From: a virus
DNA: 36,261 nucleotides
Reading direction: 5' to 3' (one strand)
IMG/VR virus record: IMGVR_UViG_3300035670_000700
Location: 1-36,261 of that record
Part shown: piece by piece, positions 15,572-23,317 of the stretch
Layout of the letters: every line of letters starts with the position of its first letter
How positions within the stretch are numbered: position 1 is the stretch's first letter
Translations under genes and position numbers: made by a program
Notes under the pieces: model-generated
Database searches by the model: none
Seen by the model: only the letters and a program-made list of their open reading frames with translations
What the model was told of the DNA's origin: nothing

Positions 15572-17673
15572 TACATAACCTTATTCAGATTGCCAAGCTC
15601 GCGGATTGCCTTTAAGACAATATCGGCTTGCTTGTTACGGGATTCCTCATCAGCAATGTCCATAGCCAGAATAGCCTGAAGCTGCTTCACCGCTAGTTCT
15701 GCTTCCCTTAGACGCATATCCGCCGCATCGTTCTGTTGCTTCATCTGGAGTTCTATACCTTTACGGGTATATTCTGCCTCCAATGTCTGACGCTCCAGAT
15801 CCAACTTAGCTGCATCAATCTGCGACTTAGCTTGTGTCTTCTCACGCTCCACCTGAGCCAGCATCTCTGCTACCTGAGCCTGAGCATCAGGAGTCGGAGG
15901 CTGAGGCTGGGAGAACTGAGCGTCTTGCTCTGGCGTAATCTCATTCATGAAGACACTAGCATCCTTAAAGCCAGCAGCCTCAATGAACTTGCCCAATGTG
16001 TTCCGATACTGACCAACGCTAACGAGAGGATTGGACGGGCCATAAGCCTGAATAATCTGCTCCTGCTTGGCTAGGATCATCTGCAACATGGCAATCTTCT
16101 GATCCCTGTCACCTGAACCCAGACCAACATTAACCGACACATCGTACTCATTCTGCCAAGTCCGAGGATCGTATTCAACATACTTGCCACGCATACGAAC
16201 TAGCTTAGGCTTGTCCTGATACTTGCCCAGCAGATGCAAGATACCCTTGAACAGGCTCTTAACGCCAGTCTCAGCGAACACCCGCGCAATCAGCTCCATC
16301 TTGCCTGAGTTGGACTTCATCATCGCAGCCACAGCAGCCGCAGTGACGTTAGACAACACATCAGGATCTAGACCCTGTTGAGCATCGCTAATGCCTGTAC
16401 GCTTTGTCTGAACCTCGTCCAAGTATTGCAACATTGGCATTGCCTGACCGAACGTAGACGCAACAGCCAGCGGAACCAGAGCAGTCGGGCTTTTCATGCG
16501 GATCACACCACCCGGCGTAGCATTCAGCACATCATCTAGGTTCACCTGACCATCAACCACGCCAACCCGGTTATGGTTAGTCAGATACAGGTTATCCAGC
16601 GACTGACGAACAATCGTGGACTTGATAAGTTGCAGGTCAACGGTACGGTCAGCAAGCGACTGTCCAAAGAACTTGTGCGGGATAGGGATAGGGCAGATCG
16701 AGTGGAACGGGATATAGTCACACTCCTCGTCATACAGTATTTCACTGCCACAATAGACAATACGGCGCAGCTCTGCGATACCGTCATCATCCTCGTCAAT
16801 GCGGATATAGCACTCGTAGACCTCCACGGTCTGCATTGCAGGGTCAAGGCTCTGCTGCTCGTCTGGCTGTTCACCCGAATCAAAGCGAGCAACCCGCTCC
16901 TGAGAAAACGTCAGATCATCATAAGAAGGTAGCTCATAGACAAGGTCTTCATCGTAGCCCATGGCGATCAAATCCGACCTCGGCATTAGCTTACGATGAG
17001 CTACAAAAGGAGAAGTCTCAATGTCCCTAGCAGCCTTGGAGATAAGGAACTCCTCTGGCGGGACATTCTCAATGCGTACACAACCGTACTTCTTGATCTT
17101 CTTGACCTTGACCTCATAGCGAGGCACAACGATAGGCTGACCCATCATGTCCATGCCGCCATCGTCGAACTCTACTTCCTGCTCGACAACCTCCAGCGAT
17201 TCATCCGACAACAGCATTGCCAGTTCCATCTCGCTCAGGTTCTTGTATTTCTCTACAGTAACGTCCTCACGCTTGTCCCAGTACGTCTTAACAACGCCAA
17301 CCTTCTGAAGCAGGGCATCCTTGAACCAATTGTGCAGGATCAACAGACCATCGTTCTCACGATAGAACACCCAGTTACAGTAGTCAGTGGCTTGTTTAGC
17401 GGATTCTTCAGCCTCTGGATTCTTAGGCTCGAAATAGACAATATCCTCAGTAGTCGTGAATACCCGGATAAGTTGTGGCAATGCACCATCGATAGCCTCA
17501 GCTACCTCGCCAGTAACGATCTGGCTGCGACCTTCTACCTCATTGCCGTAAGGATTACGGAGATAGTAATCTAGGGCTTTACGACGAGCCTCTGTGGTTT
17601 CTGTGTCAATGTAGCCCAGACTGTTATCAATCTCGGCTTCCAGAATACCCTTAACTTGGCCTTCATCCATCAT
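15571..17673 (-). CDS. Portal protein (P22/SU10-type)
   Basis: A 700-residue protein, size typical of P22-like portals. It shows YLRNPYGNEVEGRSQIVTGEVAEAIDGALPQLIRVFTTTEDIVYFEPK at the start, ENVPPEEFLISKAARDIETSPFVAHR in the middle, SICPIPIPHKFFGQSLADRTVDLQ and GISDAQQGLDPDVLSNVTAAAVAAM typical of the portal stem/crown, and a long Gln/Glu/Lys coiled coil at the C-terminus. Two ATGs stand in tandem; the first (17673) has AAAGG upstream. The portal forms the dodecameric DNA channel at the capsid vertex. It follows the large terminase and precedes the scaffold in the standard order. Confidence 0.9.
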   Translation of the reverse strand: MMDEGQVKGILEAEIDNSLGYIDTETTEARRKALDYYLRNPYGNEVEGRSQIVTGEVAEAIDGALPQLIRVFTTTEDIVYFEPKNPEAEESAKQATDYCNWVFYRENDGLLILHNWFKDALLQKVGVVKTYWDKREDVTVEKYKNLSEMELAMLLSDESLEVVEQEVEFDDGGMDMMGQPIVVPRYEVKVKKIKKYGCVRIENVPPEEFLISKAARDIETSPFVAHRKLMPRSDLIAMGYDEDLVYELPSYDDLTFSQERVARFDSGEQPDEQQSLDPAMQTVEVYECYIRIDEDDDGIAELRRIVYCGSEILYDEECDYIPFHSICPIPIPHKFFGQSLADRTVDLQLIKSTIVRQSLDNLYLTNHNRVGVVDGQVNLDDVLNATPGGVIRMKSPTALVPLAVASTFGQAMPMLQYLDEVQTKRTGISDAQQGLDPDVLSNVTAAAVAAMMKSNSGKMELIARVFAETGVKSLFKGILHLLGKYQDKPKLVRMRGKYVEYDPRTWQNEYDVSVNVGLGSGDRDQKIAMLQMILAKQEQIIQAYGPSNPLVSVGQYRNTLGKFIEAAGFKDASVFMNEITPEQDAQFSQPQPPTPDAQAQVAEMLAQVEREKTQAKSQIDAAKLDLERQTLEAEYTRKGIELQMKQQNDAADMRLREAELAVKQLQAILAMDIADEESRNKQADIVLKAIRELGNLNKVM

Positions 17674-17702
17674 AGCAAATACCTTTCAGGCAATTTTGCT
17701 TA

Positions 17703-18959
17703 TTATACAATCCAATTAGTCTTAATAGGCAATTCGCTTGACCATGAATCGTCAGATTCGTCAAGGCTTATCGCTAGGTATCTAAAGGCATCCGAGTAAT
17801 GAGAGGCCCAATTATGGAGTGGCTTGTCATAGAACACTTGTTGCTTCTCGTTATATTCCCGTCGATAGTTACGTAAGGCATCGAGTCCAGGCTTAGTCTT
17901 ATGGTCAAACCAGCATCTAGGCAGCATCCTACGGACAGCCTGAATACCATCAGCAATAGACAGTCTAGGAGCCACCGTTATAGATAACCCTGCTTCTTCG
18001 AGTACTTCCTTACGGCTTCTCCCTGTTCCCAGCTCTCTGACTTCAACGTCGTGGGGTAGATACTGTGTGAATCCTTCGTAGTTGTTCTCTCGCAACCATG
18101 ATACATAGTAGTCCAGACCGACTCCGTGGTTCTCCATGCAATCAATGATCCTAATCTCTTTACCAGCCAACTGAGCAACCCATAGGCAAGTGCTGTCACC
18201 CATCCCAAGATCCCAAGCAACAAAAGACTTGCAAAGATCATCACGGTCAATGGTAGTGATACGGCTTTTCGCCTCAAGATCATTGATAATCTGCCCATAG
18301 TAACTACCCTCGATAGCAGCGTTAAAGGAACATTCAAATTCCTGCTGGTACTTGTCCTCGCCCATCTCCTGACGAGCAGCCCATAGTTCCTTCTCAGGGA
18401 TAATCTGAGTTTGGGAAGCCTTGAACTCAACCAACGCCCAATCTTCAGTTTTCTCCGCCCTGTCACGCAAATCCTTAAAATGGTTATTGCCTTTCGGAGT
18501 ACCAATAAACAATGCCCATCCAAGACGGTCAGCCAAAGCAGGACGCAACACCTCGTTCCATACTTTAGGGTTCATATCGCCAACCTCGTCTAGCACTACC
18601 CCATCGTAATAAGCACCACGTAGGGAATCTGGATTGTCAGCACCATGCAAGGATATTCTGCGGCCCCAAAAGTCCACCCGAAGCTCGGCAATATTAGCCA
18701 CCGCACCTAGCGGCCTTGTGTACTTGACGAGATAGTCGAACGCAATCCGCTTGGCTTGGGTATAGGTAGGAGCTACGTAGGCGTATCTAGGAGCCTCTAG
18801 CTGGCACTCAATAGCCTGTTTGACGATCTGATTAATAGCTGCAACAGTTTTCCCAAATCTTCTATGCATGACTCCTACGACAAAGCGATTCTTGTCTAAA
18901 GCCTCATGCAGGGTTAACTGATGTTCCCGTGGCTTGTAGGGAATGACTATTTCATTCAT
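17703..18959 (-). CDS. terL: Terminase large subunit
   Basis: A 418-residue DNA-packaging motor. The ATPase domain has a Walker A-like HRRFGKT at 32-38 and a Walker B VVLDE at 121-125. The nuclease domain begins at VAWDLGMGDST (Asp250, Asp255), and the C-terminus has HYSDAFRYLA, the last acidic cluster of the RNase H-like nuclease. The ATG overlaps the HNH gene's TGA (ATGA). Unusually, that HNH gene separates it from the small subunit, which is otherwise next to terL in this kind of operon. Confidence 0.93.
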   Translation of the reverse strand: MNEIVIPYKPREHQLTLHEALDKNRFVVGVMHRRFGKTVAAINQIVKQAIECQLEAPRYAYVAPTYTQAKRIAFDYLVKYTRPLGAVANIAELRVDFWGRRISLHGADNPDSLRGAYYDGVVLDEVGDMNPKVWNEVLRPALADRLGWALFIGTPKGNNHFKDLRDRAEKTEDWALVEFKASQTQIIPEKELWAARQEMGEDKYQQEFECSFNAAIEGSYYGQIINDLEAKSRITTIDRDDLCKSFVAWDLGMGDSTCLWVAQLAGKEIRIIDCMENHGVGLDYYVSWLRENNYEGFTQYLPHDVEVRELGTGRSRKEVLEEAGLSITVAPRLSIADGIQAVRRMLPRCWFDHKTKPGLDALRNYRREYNEKQQVFYDKPLHNWASHYSDAFRYLAISLDESDDSWSSELPIKTNWIV

Positions 18960-19471
18960 GCAGAGCCTTTGCTGTTGCGGATATATGCAGCAATAGCCTC
19001 AAATACCTCGGGATCATCGCAATTAGATTTCAACCTATTGGCTTTCCAAGATATAACATTGACGTTTCCTTTTACATAACCCTTAAGCGGATTAACTTTG
19101 TCTAATGTCGGCGTAGAGTCTTGGTGAGTTCCCTTGCCCTTTGGGGATAATTTAATCTTAAGGACGGGACAAACCTCAGGTATTTTGCAATCCTCCGGCT
19201 CTATATTAAATGGCATCTGAGATTTGTTTGCCCTTGACCTAGCTTCAATCCAAATAGTTCTTTCTGGATTTCTATAATAACGCTCCTTGCGCCAAGCAAC
19301 CCAATCTTCACCAGATGCGTATTCTTTAACGCAAATCTTGCAATAAGACTGCCTACCAGTTAAAGACTTAATATTTTTATAAAATTCTTCTGGCAGCTTA
19401 TATTCTTTGCATTTACCGCAATGATGATGCTCAACACCATCAATTGTTTTTAATCTAATCTTTCTGTCCAT
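18956..19471 (-). CDS. HNH-like endonuclease between terminase subunits
   Basis: A 171-residue protein from the ATG at 19471, which has a perfect GGAGG site six bases upstream; the frame also reaches a TTG at 19489. The N-terminus has a four-Cys zinc ribbon (HHCGKCKEYKLPEEFYKN...YCKICVKEY). The C-terminal half (CPVLKIKLSP, DSTPTLDKVNPLKGYVKGNVNVISWKANRLK) matches the endonuclease VII/HNH-type phage nuclease signature, where S-LDR-x-P-x-GY-x-x-N-V is conserved. It is AT-rich compared with terL, and is probably a mobile or packaging-associated nuclease. Confidence 0.8.
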   Translation of the reverse strand: MDRKIRLKTIDGVEHHHCGKCKEYKLPEEFYKNIKSLTGRQSYCKICVKEYASGEDWVAWRKERYYRNPERTIWIEARSRANKSQMPFNIEPEDCKIPEVCPVLKIKLSPKGKGTHQDSTPTLDKVNPLKGYVKGNVNVISWKANRLKSNCDDPEVFEAIAAYIRNSKGSA

Positions 19472-19523
19472 TGATACCTCCAATGGCAATATTATAATAT
19501 TAATTCAATAAATATTCAAAGTA

Positions 19524-19835
19524 TTACTTCTGCCATGTAACCACGTGTTCTTGAGGCCCACCGTCAGCACCAGTCACCTCAGTCCTAGCCAGCTTAGGGA
19601 TATGGTACTCACTGAGCTTATTCATTAGGTCTAGTGCCTTGTACGGGTCTTCCTGCGCTACCTCGTTAAGCCACTTGTCCATATTCGGAGCATTGCGCTC
19701 TAGTAGGTTAGCAATAGCCTCTCTAACGATGGCTGTGGACTTATTAGGCACTCCCTTTGGCCTTCCCTTACCCATATTAGTAAGGTTTGCTATTCCTCCA
19801 CTTGCCTCTACTTTACTGGTTTCGTTTGTTTCCAT
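19524..19835 (-). CDS. Terminase small subunit (putative)
   Basis: A 103-residue protein with the GRPKGVPNKSTAIVREAIANLLE motif seen in small terminase-like DNA-recognition proteins, a helical middle (WLNEVAQEDPYKALDLMNKLSEYHIPKLARTE) and a short C-terminal tail. Position upstream of the large terminase supports the call. It would recognise phage DNA and stimulate packaging. It is shorter than most small terminases, so it may be a compact version. Confidence 0.7.
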   Translation of the reverse strand: METNETSKVEASGGIANLTNMGKGRPKGVPNKSTAIVREAIANLLERNAPNMDKWLNEVAQEDPYKALDLMNKLSEYHIPKLARTEVTGADGGPQEHVVTWQK

Positions 19836-19856
19836 TTTTGCATTACCTTTCAGGTG

Positions 19857-20567
19857 TCATGCGTAAAATACTTTGTACATATCCGGCCTGTTAGCCTTTA
19901 TCCACTCTCGTGGCTCCTCATGGCATTTCTTGTAGTCAGTCCCTACTGTCTGGCTTCCTGCATGATGCACATAAGCCCGGCTGACGAAATGCCTAAACCC
20001 CGCTTCTTGCAGGTCATGACATATTATATTATCGGAATACCAATTAGTGCTTGGGAATTTTGCTACCTCCCATGCCTTCTTACTTATCGTGGCAAAGATA
20101 GGCGCTATGACTCCCGTCTCCTTAATCTTAGCTTCACTAGCCCATCGTAATCCCTCTTGCCTATCATCGTGGACAGGGAATCTAATGTTTTGATCTTGCA
20201 ACACATAGTCCGATCTAGCTCCCAAGAATCCGAGATTTACGGCGTTTGATTCCAGAATTTTCGCGTCTTTAGCCAGCAGATCTAACGTAGTCGGCGTTAA
20301 TACCACATCATCGTTAGAGACAATCAGTGAATCGTGTCCTTGGCTGAAGGCATAATCGATACCCGCATTATATGCGTCTCCAAAATTGGTAGCAGGATTT
20401 GGCCTGTGGATAACATTAAGTCCCGACATTCTTGAACGGATGTCTCCCCAGAGTCTAAGGTCATTTGAGCATAAATAAATTGGTAGTTGTGGAGCATAAA
20501 CTTTAATGCTTTCCAGTAATATCGTTACGCCGGGATTGCCGATTGTGCAGATAACTATAGCTTGCAT
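19857..20567 (-). CDS. Glycosyltransferase (GT2-like)
   Basis: A 236-residue protein. A Rossmann-type start (AIVICTIGNPGVTILLESI) is followed by NFGDAYNAGIDYAF, a metal-binding SNDDVVL (NDD at 85-87), TGVIAPIFATISKKAWE and a His-rich acceptor region (AYVHHAGSQTVGTDYKK). This matches the GT-A glycosyltransferase family 2 plan. The ATG overlaps 13 bases of the methyltransferase gene, with a GAAGGTAA site within it. It may modify a host glycan, a virion protein or, less likely, DNA; substrate unknown. Confidence 0.75.
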   Translation of the reverse strand: MQAIVICTIGNPGVTILLESIKVYAPQLPIYLCSNDLRLWGDIRSRMSGLNVIHRPNPATNFGDAYNAGIDYAFSQGHDSLIVSNDDVVLTPTTLDLLAKDAKILESNAVNLGFLGARSDYVLQDQNIRFPVHDDRQEGLRWASEAKIKETGVIAPIFATISKKAWEVAKFPSTNWYSDNIICHDLQEAGFRHFVSRAYVHHAGSQTVGTDYKKCHEEPREWIKANRPDMYKVFYA

Positions 20568-21076
20568 AAAGTTACCTTCATGGAATCTACCGCCCTCGGA
20601 GTTCTCAATATTTCCTGATCGGAAAGTCCTGCTTCTGACATTTCTGAGCCTAGTTGCGATAGCTTGAACTGGAGTTCTTCTAGCTTAAAGCCTGACTCCC
20701 AGCCTAGATACCAGCACCAGTCAGTGTAATACAGCCAGCTATTCTCGTTGAATGCTCTTACATGAGTAGGATCTTGCCAAGCACCTAGACTTAGATCATA
20801 CGGAACAGAAGCTATCAATTTGCCGGTAGTTTTCAATAAGTCCCGACAGTTCCGCATGGCACTAATTAAATCCGGAATATGCTCTAAAACGTCATTTGCG
20901 ACGATTTTTTCAAACATCTCGGGCTTAATCTTGATCTGTCCGAATCGGGTTTCTATTACCTCACCCCATTGAACCTTAGATATGTCGCAACACCAGTCAG
21001 GATTTACCCTTGCCTGTATGTCGGAGTTTAGGCAATCTTCTCTCCAGTCTTTGCCGGAGCCTAGATTTAAGATCAT
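20555..21076 (-). CDS. SAM-dependent methyltransferase
   Basis: A 173-residue class I methyltransferase of the type-11 sort. Motif I is LNLGSGKDW at 3-11, a DI acidic end of beta-2 follows, the catalytic-site neighbourhood is IVANDVLEHIPD, and LIASVPYDLSL follows. It overlaps the downstream glycosyltransferase by 13 bases and the upstream gene by ATGA. Such a pair in polysaccharide clusters methylates a glycosyl group; here it suggests a sugar-modification module carried by the phage. Confidence 0.8.
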   Translation of the reverse strand: MILNLGSGKDWREDCLNSDIQARVNPDWCCDISKVQWGEVIETRFGQIKIKPEMFEKIVANDVLEHIPDLISAMRNCRDLLKTTGKLIASVPYDLSLGAWQDPTHVRAFNENSWLYYTDWCWYLGWESGFKLEELQFKLSQLGSEMSEAGLSDQEILRTPRAVDSMKVTLCKL

Positions 21077-21372
21077 TTTTTCTTGTTTCTAGCGGATATA
21101 TTGGCGGCTTTCTGCTTGGCATCAGCCTTTGAGGAAGCTCCCCATGCTCGTAAAGACAGTAACAAACGAGTAGGCTCACCATTAGGTTTCTTCTCCGGGC
21201 CGGGCATATTGCCCATTCTTGCTAAAAAGCTGGCTCTACGGGGATTGTCACCTGACTTGACTGGAGCCTTCAGGTTTGATCCGGGATTGGCAGCCTCATA
21301 GGACTTGCGGCCTTTCTCATTAAGACCGCCCTTGGCATTCTTGCCAGCCTTCTTAGTCCAAGCGGCTGTCAT
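21073..21372 (-). CDS. Small basic protein, DUF6321-like
   Basis: A 99-residue very basic protein: TAAWTKKAGKNAKGGLNEKGRKSYEAANPGSNLKAPV and NPRRASFLARMGNMPG, the pattern of the DUF6321 family found in many aquatic phages and bacteria. It probably binds nucleic acid, given its charge; no function is established. Both ends overlap neighbours by ATGA, forming a coupled cluster with the 60-residue basic gene and the methyltransferase. Confidence 0.7.
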   Translation of the reverse strand: MTAAWTKKAGKNAKGGLNEKGRKSYEAANPGSNLKAPVKSGDNPRRASFLARMGNMPGPEKKPNGEPTRLLLSLRAWGASSKADAKQKAANISARNKKK

Positions 21373-21551
21373 TTTTTTGCTTTGTTCTTAGCGGTACGGG
21401 AACCACGAACAGGCATGGCTGTCTTAGCTGCTTGCTTAAAGTCTGCCTTAGTAGGCGCTCCCTTAGTTCCCGGCTTCTTCATCTTCTCGCCAGAACCCTC
21501 GGCTATACGCTTGCGCTTGGCATGAATTGCAGCATAAAGTCCTTGTTTCAT
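21369..21551 (-). CDS. Small basic protein, conserved in aquatic phages
   Basis: A 60-residue, Lys/Arg-rich protein (MKQGLYAAIHAKRKRIAEGSGEKMKKPG, then PTKADFKQAAKTA). This KGLYA-IHAKRKRI-GSGEKM pattern recurs next to DUF6321- and DUF6496-type genes in aquatic phages. A GAGGA site precedes the ATG. Nucleic-acid binding is an inference from composition. Confidence 0.6.
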   Translation of the reverse strand: MKQGLYAAIHAKRKRIAEGSGEKMKKPGTKGAPTKADFKQAAKTAMPVRGSRTAKNKAKK

Positions 21552-21570
21552 AATAATCCTCAGTATACAC

Positions 21571-21596
21571 TATGGCTATTACAACTCGTAGCCATA
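21571..21596. promoter_or_regulatory. Inverted repeat between divergent genes
   Basis: TATGGCTA (21571-21578) and TAGCCATA (21589-21596) form a perfect 8-base inverted repeat around a 10-base spacer. It lies between the leftward basic gene (ATG 21551) and the rightward HNH gene (ATG 21603), ending six bases before the latter, which lacks a recognisable ribosome-binding site. It could be an operator or a hairpin that limits translation of the nuclease. Confidence 0.5.
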
Positions 21597-21602
21597 ACAG
21601 TC

Positions 21603-22142
21603 ATGAAACCAATAAATTGTATTTCTTGCAATAAAGAATTTATTCCAGCAAAAAACACAACTAAATCTTGCTCTCGTTCTTGTTCATCAAAATATGTTGG
21701 TTTAATACATGGCAAAACAAGATCAGAAAAACGAAAGACAGGTAAAAATTATAACTGTTTGCAATGTGGAACTATGTTTTATGCGCCTAAAAATAGAGAA
21801 AACACAGCAAAATTTTGTTCACGTAAATGCACCGCTACTGCTCATCCAGAAATTTCAGAAAAAGGAAGAAATAATAGCCCTATAATGCTTAGAGCAGGGA
21901 AAGCAGAGCAAAAAAAATACGTTGTTATTAGAGTTAATGGCAAACAAGTTCGAGAACATAGATACGTAATGGAACAACATTTAGGGCGCAAACTTGAATC
22001 TCATGAACACGTACATCATATTAATGGAAATCCAACAGACAATAGAATTGAAAACCTTCAAGTGTTAACAAATTCAGAACATCAAAAACTTGAACTTAGC
22101 TTTTTTTCTTCTTTGAAACCCCAGCAGATGAAAGAGCAATAG
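21603..22142 (+). CDS. HNH endonuclease on the opposite strand
   Basis: A 179-residue protein from ATG 21603, the first Met before the conserved part. Two N-terminal Cys-rich zinc motifs (CISCNKEF...SCSRSC, CLQCGTMF...KFCSRKC) are followed by an HNH_3-type core at ~125-165 (REHRYVMEQHLGRKL, HEHVHHINGNPTDNRIENLQVLT) with the expected His and Asn residues. It is the only rightward gene amid leftward ones from about 0 to 30 kb, is clearly AT-rich, and its last 47 bases overlap the DUF6496-like gene in antisense. These are signs of a recent insertion. Confidence 0.85.
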   Translation: MKPINCISCNKEFIPAKNTTKSCSRSCSSKYVGLIHGKTRSEKRKTGKNYNCLQCGTMFYAPKNRENTAKFCSRKCTATAHPEISEKGRNNSPIMLRAGKAEQKKYVVIRVNGKQVREHRYVMEQHLGRKLESHEHVHHINGNPTDNRIENLQVLTNSEHQKLELSFFSSLKPQQMKEQ

Positions 22143-22257
22143 CGACCGCTTGGCGCTTAGACTTAACAACAGGCCCACCTTTACCGCTATGCAGAGTTCC
22201 AGCCTTGAACTCGTTATAGACCTTGCTCATCTTCTTCTCGGCCTTCGTTTTCTTCAT
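22096..22257 (-). CDS. DUF6496-like small basic protein
   Basis: A 53-residue ORF. Its sequence has SKVYNEFKAGTLHSGKGG, then PVVKSKRQAVAIALSSAG, and a Lys-rich tail. This K-V-x-x-E-x-K-x-G-x-LHSG... KSR-QA-AIALS pattern is that of the DUF6496 family of phage and bacterial small proteins, function unknown. Its 5' end overlaps the Ref-like HNH gene by 44 bases, and its 3' end overlaps the opposite-strand HNH gene by 47 bases, which suggests that the HNH gene landed against or partly into its 3' end without destroying it. Confidence 0.75.
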   Translation of the reverse strand: MKKTKAEKKMSKVYNEFKAGTLHSGKGGPVVKSKRQAVAIALSSAGVSKKKKS

Positions 22258-22534
22258 TTAGCAACTCCTGTGTTTGCTCAAGTAGTTCTCGCTCAGTAAC
22301 CTCGTACTGGCGCTCAAAGGCTTTCCTACCTAGGCCATGATAGCCAATGTTCCCGCGATGGTGAGACGGGCATAAACCGATAGTTTGATAATGCGAACTC
22401 CTAACCCCCATTCCCAAGCCTATACCACGAACATGGTGAATTTCGCAGGGAGTACCCATATATCCTAGCCTACGACAGATTATACAACCCAAATCAGCTA
22501 TTTTTGACAGGTATTTCTTCTCGTCTTTTGTCAC
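22214..22534 (-). CDS. Ref-like HNH nuclease (RecA-dependent nuclease family)
   Basis: A 106-residue protein with the compact zinc-HNH pattern CIICRRLGYMGTPCEIHHVRG, then GLCPSHHRG and HGLGRKAFERQYEVTERELL. This arrangement is the one of the P1 Ref / recombination-enhancement nuclease family, which cuts DNA at RecA-made D-loops. It starts with GTG at 22534 after a GGAGA site. Its presence alongside an ERF annealing protein is consistent with a recombination role. A generic HNH nuclease is the alternative. Confidence 0.75.
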   Translation of the reverse strand: MTKDEKKYLSKIADLGCIICRRLGYMGTPCEIHHVRGIGLGMGVRSSHYQTIGLCPSHHRGNIGYHGLGRKAFERQYEVTERELLEQTQELLNEENEGREEDEQGL

Positions 22535-22601
22535 TGCGCTTTCTCCAAAGTGACTTCTTATAATTATCCTGCTGCGCTTCCTCGCGGGTTAGTGTGATCA
22601 T
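22494..22601 (-). CDS. Truncated copy of the LTREEAQQ cassette protein
   Basis: A 35-residue ORF starting MITLTREEAQQ, identical over these residues with the two full-length cassette proteins at 22598-22861 and 28984-29547, then diverging into an unrelated Lys/Arg-rich tail that ends 41 bases inside the Ref-like gene. Its ATG overlaps the stop of the previous cassette (ATGA). It is probably a recombination remnant, where the conserved gene start was joined to the region ahead of the nuclease gene; it may or may not be a useful peptide. Confidence 0.55.
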   Translation of the reverse strand: MITLTREEAQQDNYKKSLWRKRSDKRREEIPVKNS

Positions 22602-22861
22602 GTGTTCTTCTCCTTTAGCTTGGCTTCGATGGCGTTTGCTATTTCTTGGAATGAGTACCAGCCCATAATGTTCTGCATTTCGTACCAAGTCTTGTGCTTT
22701 TCCTCATCCGTCAGCCCCTGCCATTCGCGCTGTGGTGCGCTAAGTCGGGCGCTGAGGGTTTCGATAACCGGGATAAGCGCAGGCCAATGTGGCACTCCAC
22801 TGCATGACTTCAACGCATGAAACACTTGCTGCGCTTCCTCGCGGGTTAGTGTGATGGTCAT
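22598..22861 (-). CDS. Cassette protein family 1, copy A
   Basis: An 87-residue protein from ATG 22861 (a 101-residue extension upstream overlaps the preceding gene and lacks a good site). It starts TITLTREEAQQV and ends EAIEAKLKEKNT-like, exactly as in the 187-residue protein at 28984-29547, and the middle EWQGLTDEEK block is also shared, but the stretches between are different. The final codons encode AAAGGAGAAGAACAC, the ribosome-binding site of the next gene, whose ATG overlaps its TGA. Function unknown; probably an early accessory protein. Confidence 0.65.
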   Translation of the reverse strand: MTITLTREEAQQVFHALKSCSGVPHWPALIPVIETLSARLSAPQREWQGLTDEEKHKTWYEMQNIMGWYSFQEIANAIEAKLKEKNT

Positions 22862-22868
22862 TACGGCC

Positions 22869-23069
22869 TCACAGATCTGGATCAATCCAAAACCCTGCGC
22901 CAAAGATCAGCGGGATTGGATCGTAGTCATCACCCTCGGCATCTTGAATCTCTTTTTGCAAGTTCATACATTTCTCATGCAAATCCATCACTAAGGCGTA
23001 GACTTTTTGGCCTTCTTCTTGATATTGGTTGTGCAGTTTCTTTAATTCGTTGATTTCTTTTGGTGTCAT
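22869..23069 (-). CDS. Small helical acidic protein
   Basis: A 66-residue protein: a charged helix (TPKEINELKKLHNQYQEEGQKVYALVMDLHEKC) and an acidic-hydrophobic C-terminus (DDYDPIPLIFGAGFWIDPDL). The ATG overlaps the TGA of the TPGPW-type gene (ATGA) and uses the ribosome-binding site encoded by that gene's ATGEQQ tail. It is unlike the flanking cassettes in sequence. Function not recognised. Confidence 0.5.
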   Translation of the reverse strand: MTPKEINELKKLHNQYQEEGQKVYALVMDLHEKCMNLQKEIQDAEGDDYDPIPLIFGAGFWIDPDL

Positions 23070-23317
23070 TGTTGTTCTCCTGTAGCTTTGGCGATAATTG
23101 AGCGTATGTATTCATGCGTTTGCAGACCAAGCCCACCCCGTATGTATAACATCATCAATGCCCCCAATAATTCAGGTGCGGCAGCAATTAAAAGCGCGTC
23201 GGCTTTTTTTGGCTCAGTGTCAAATCCAGCTACAAGCGTGCCATTTGCAGAATTGATCTCTCCTACATACCCTTCTTCCCACCAATACCGCCATGGCCCG
23301 GGCGTGAATTCACTCAT
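23066..23317 (-). CDS. TPGPW-motif small phage protein
   Basis: An 83-residue protein from ATG 23317; the frame extends to GTG 23326. It has SEFTPGPWRYWWEEGYVGEI, NGTLVAGFDTEPKKADALLIAAAPELLGALMML, the well-known small phage protein pattern in which an (F/L)TPGPW start is followed by A(D/N)A-LIAAAPELLEAL. Its function is not known. It ends with KATGEQQ, the same tail as the family 2 cassettes, which encodes the AGGAGAACAAC ribosome-binding site of the next gene. Confidence 0.65.
   Translation of the reverse strand: MSEFTPGPWRYWWEEGYVGEINSANGTLVAGFDTEPKKADALLIAAAPELLGALMMLYIRGGLGLQTHEYIRSIIAKATGEQQ

Noticed and set aside
22598-22903. Longer start (101 residues) for the family 1 cassette copy A
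   Set aside because: The extra residues overlap the preceding gene and are absent from copy B; the ATG at 22861 has a GAGG site and matches the conserved start.
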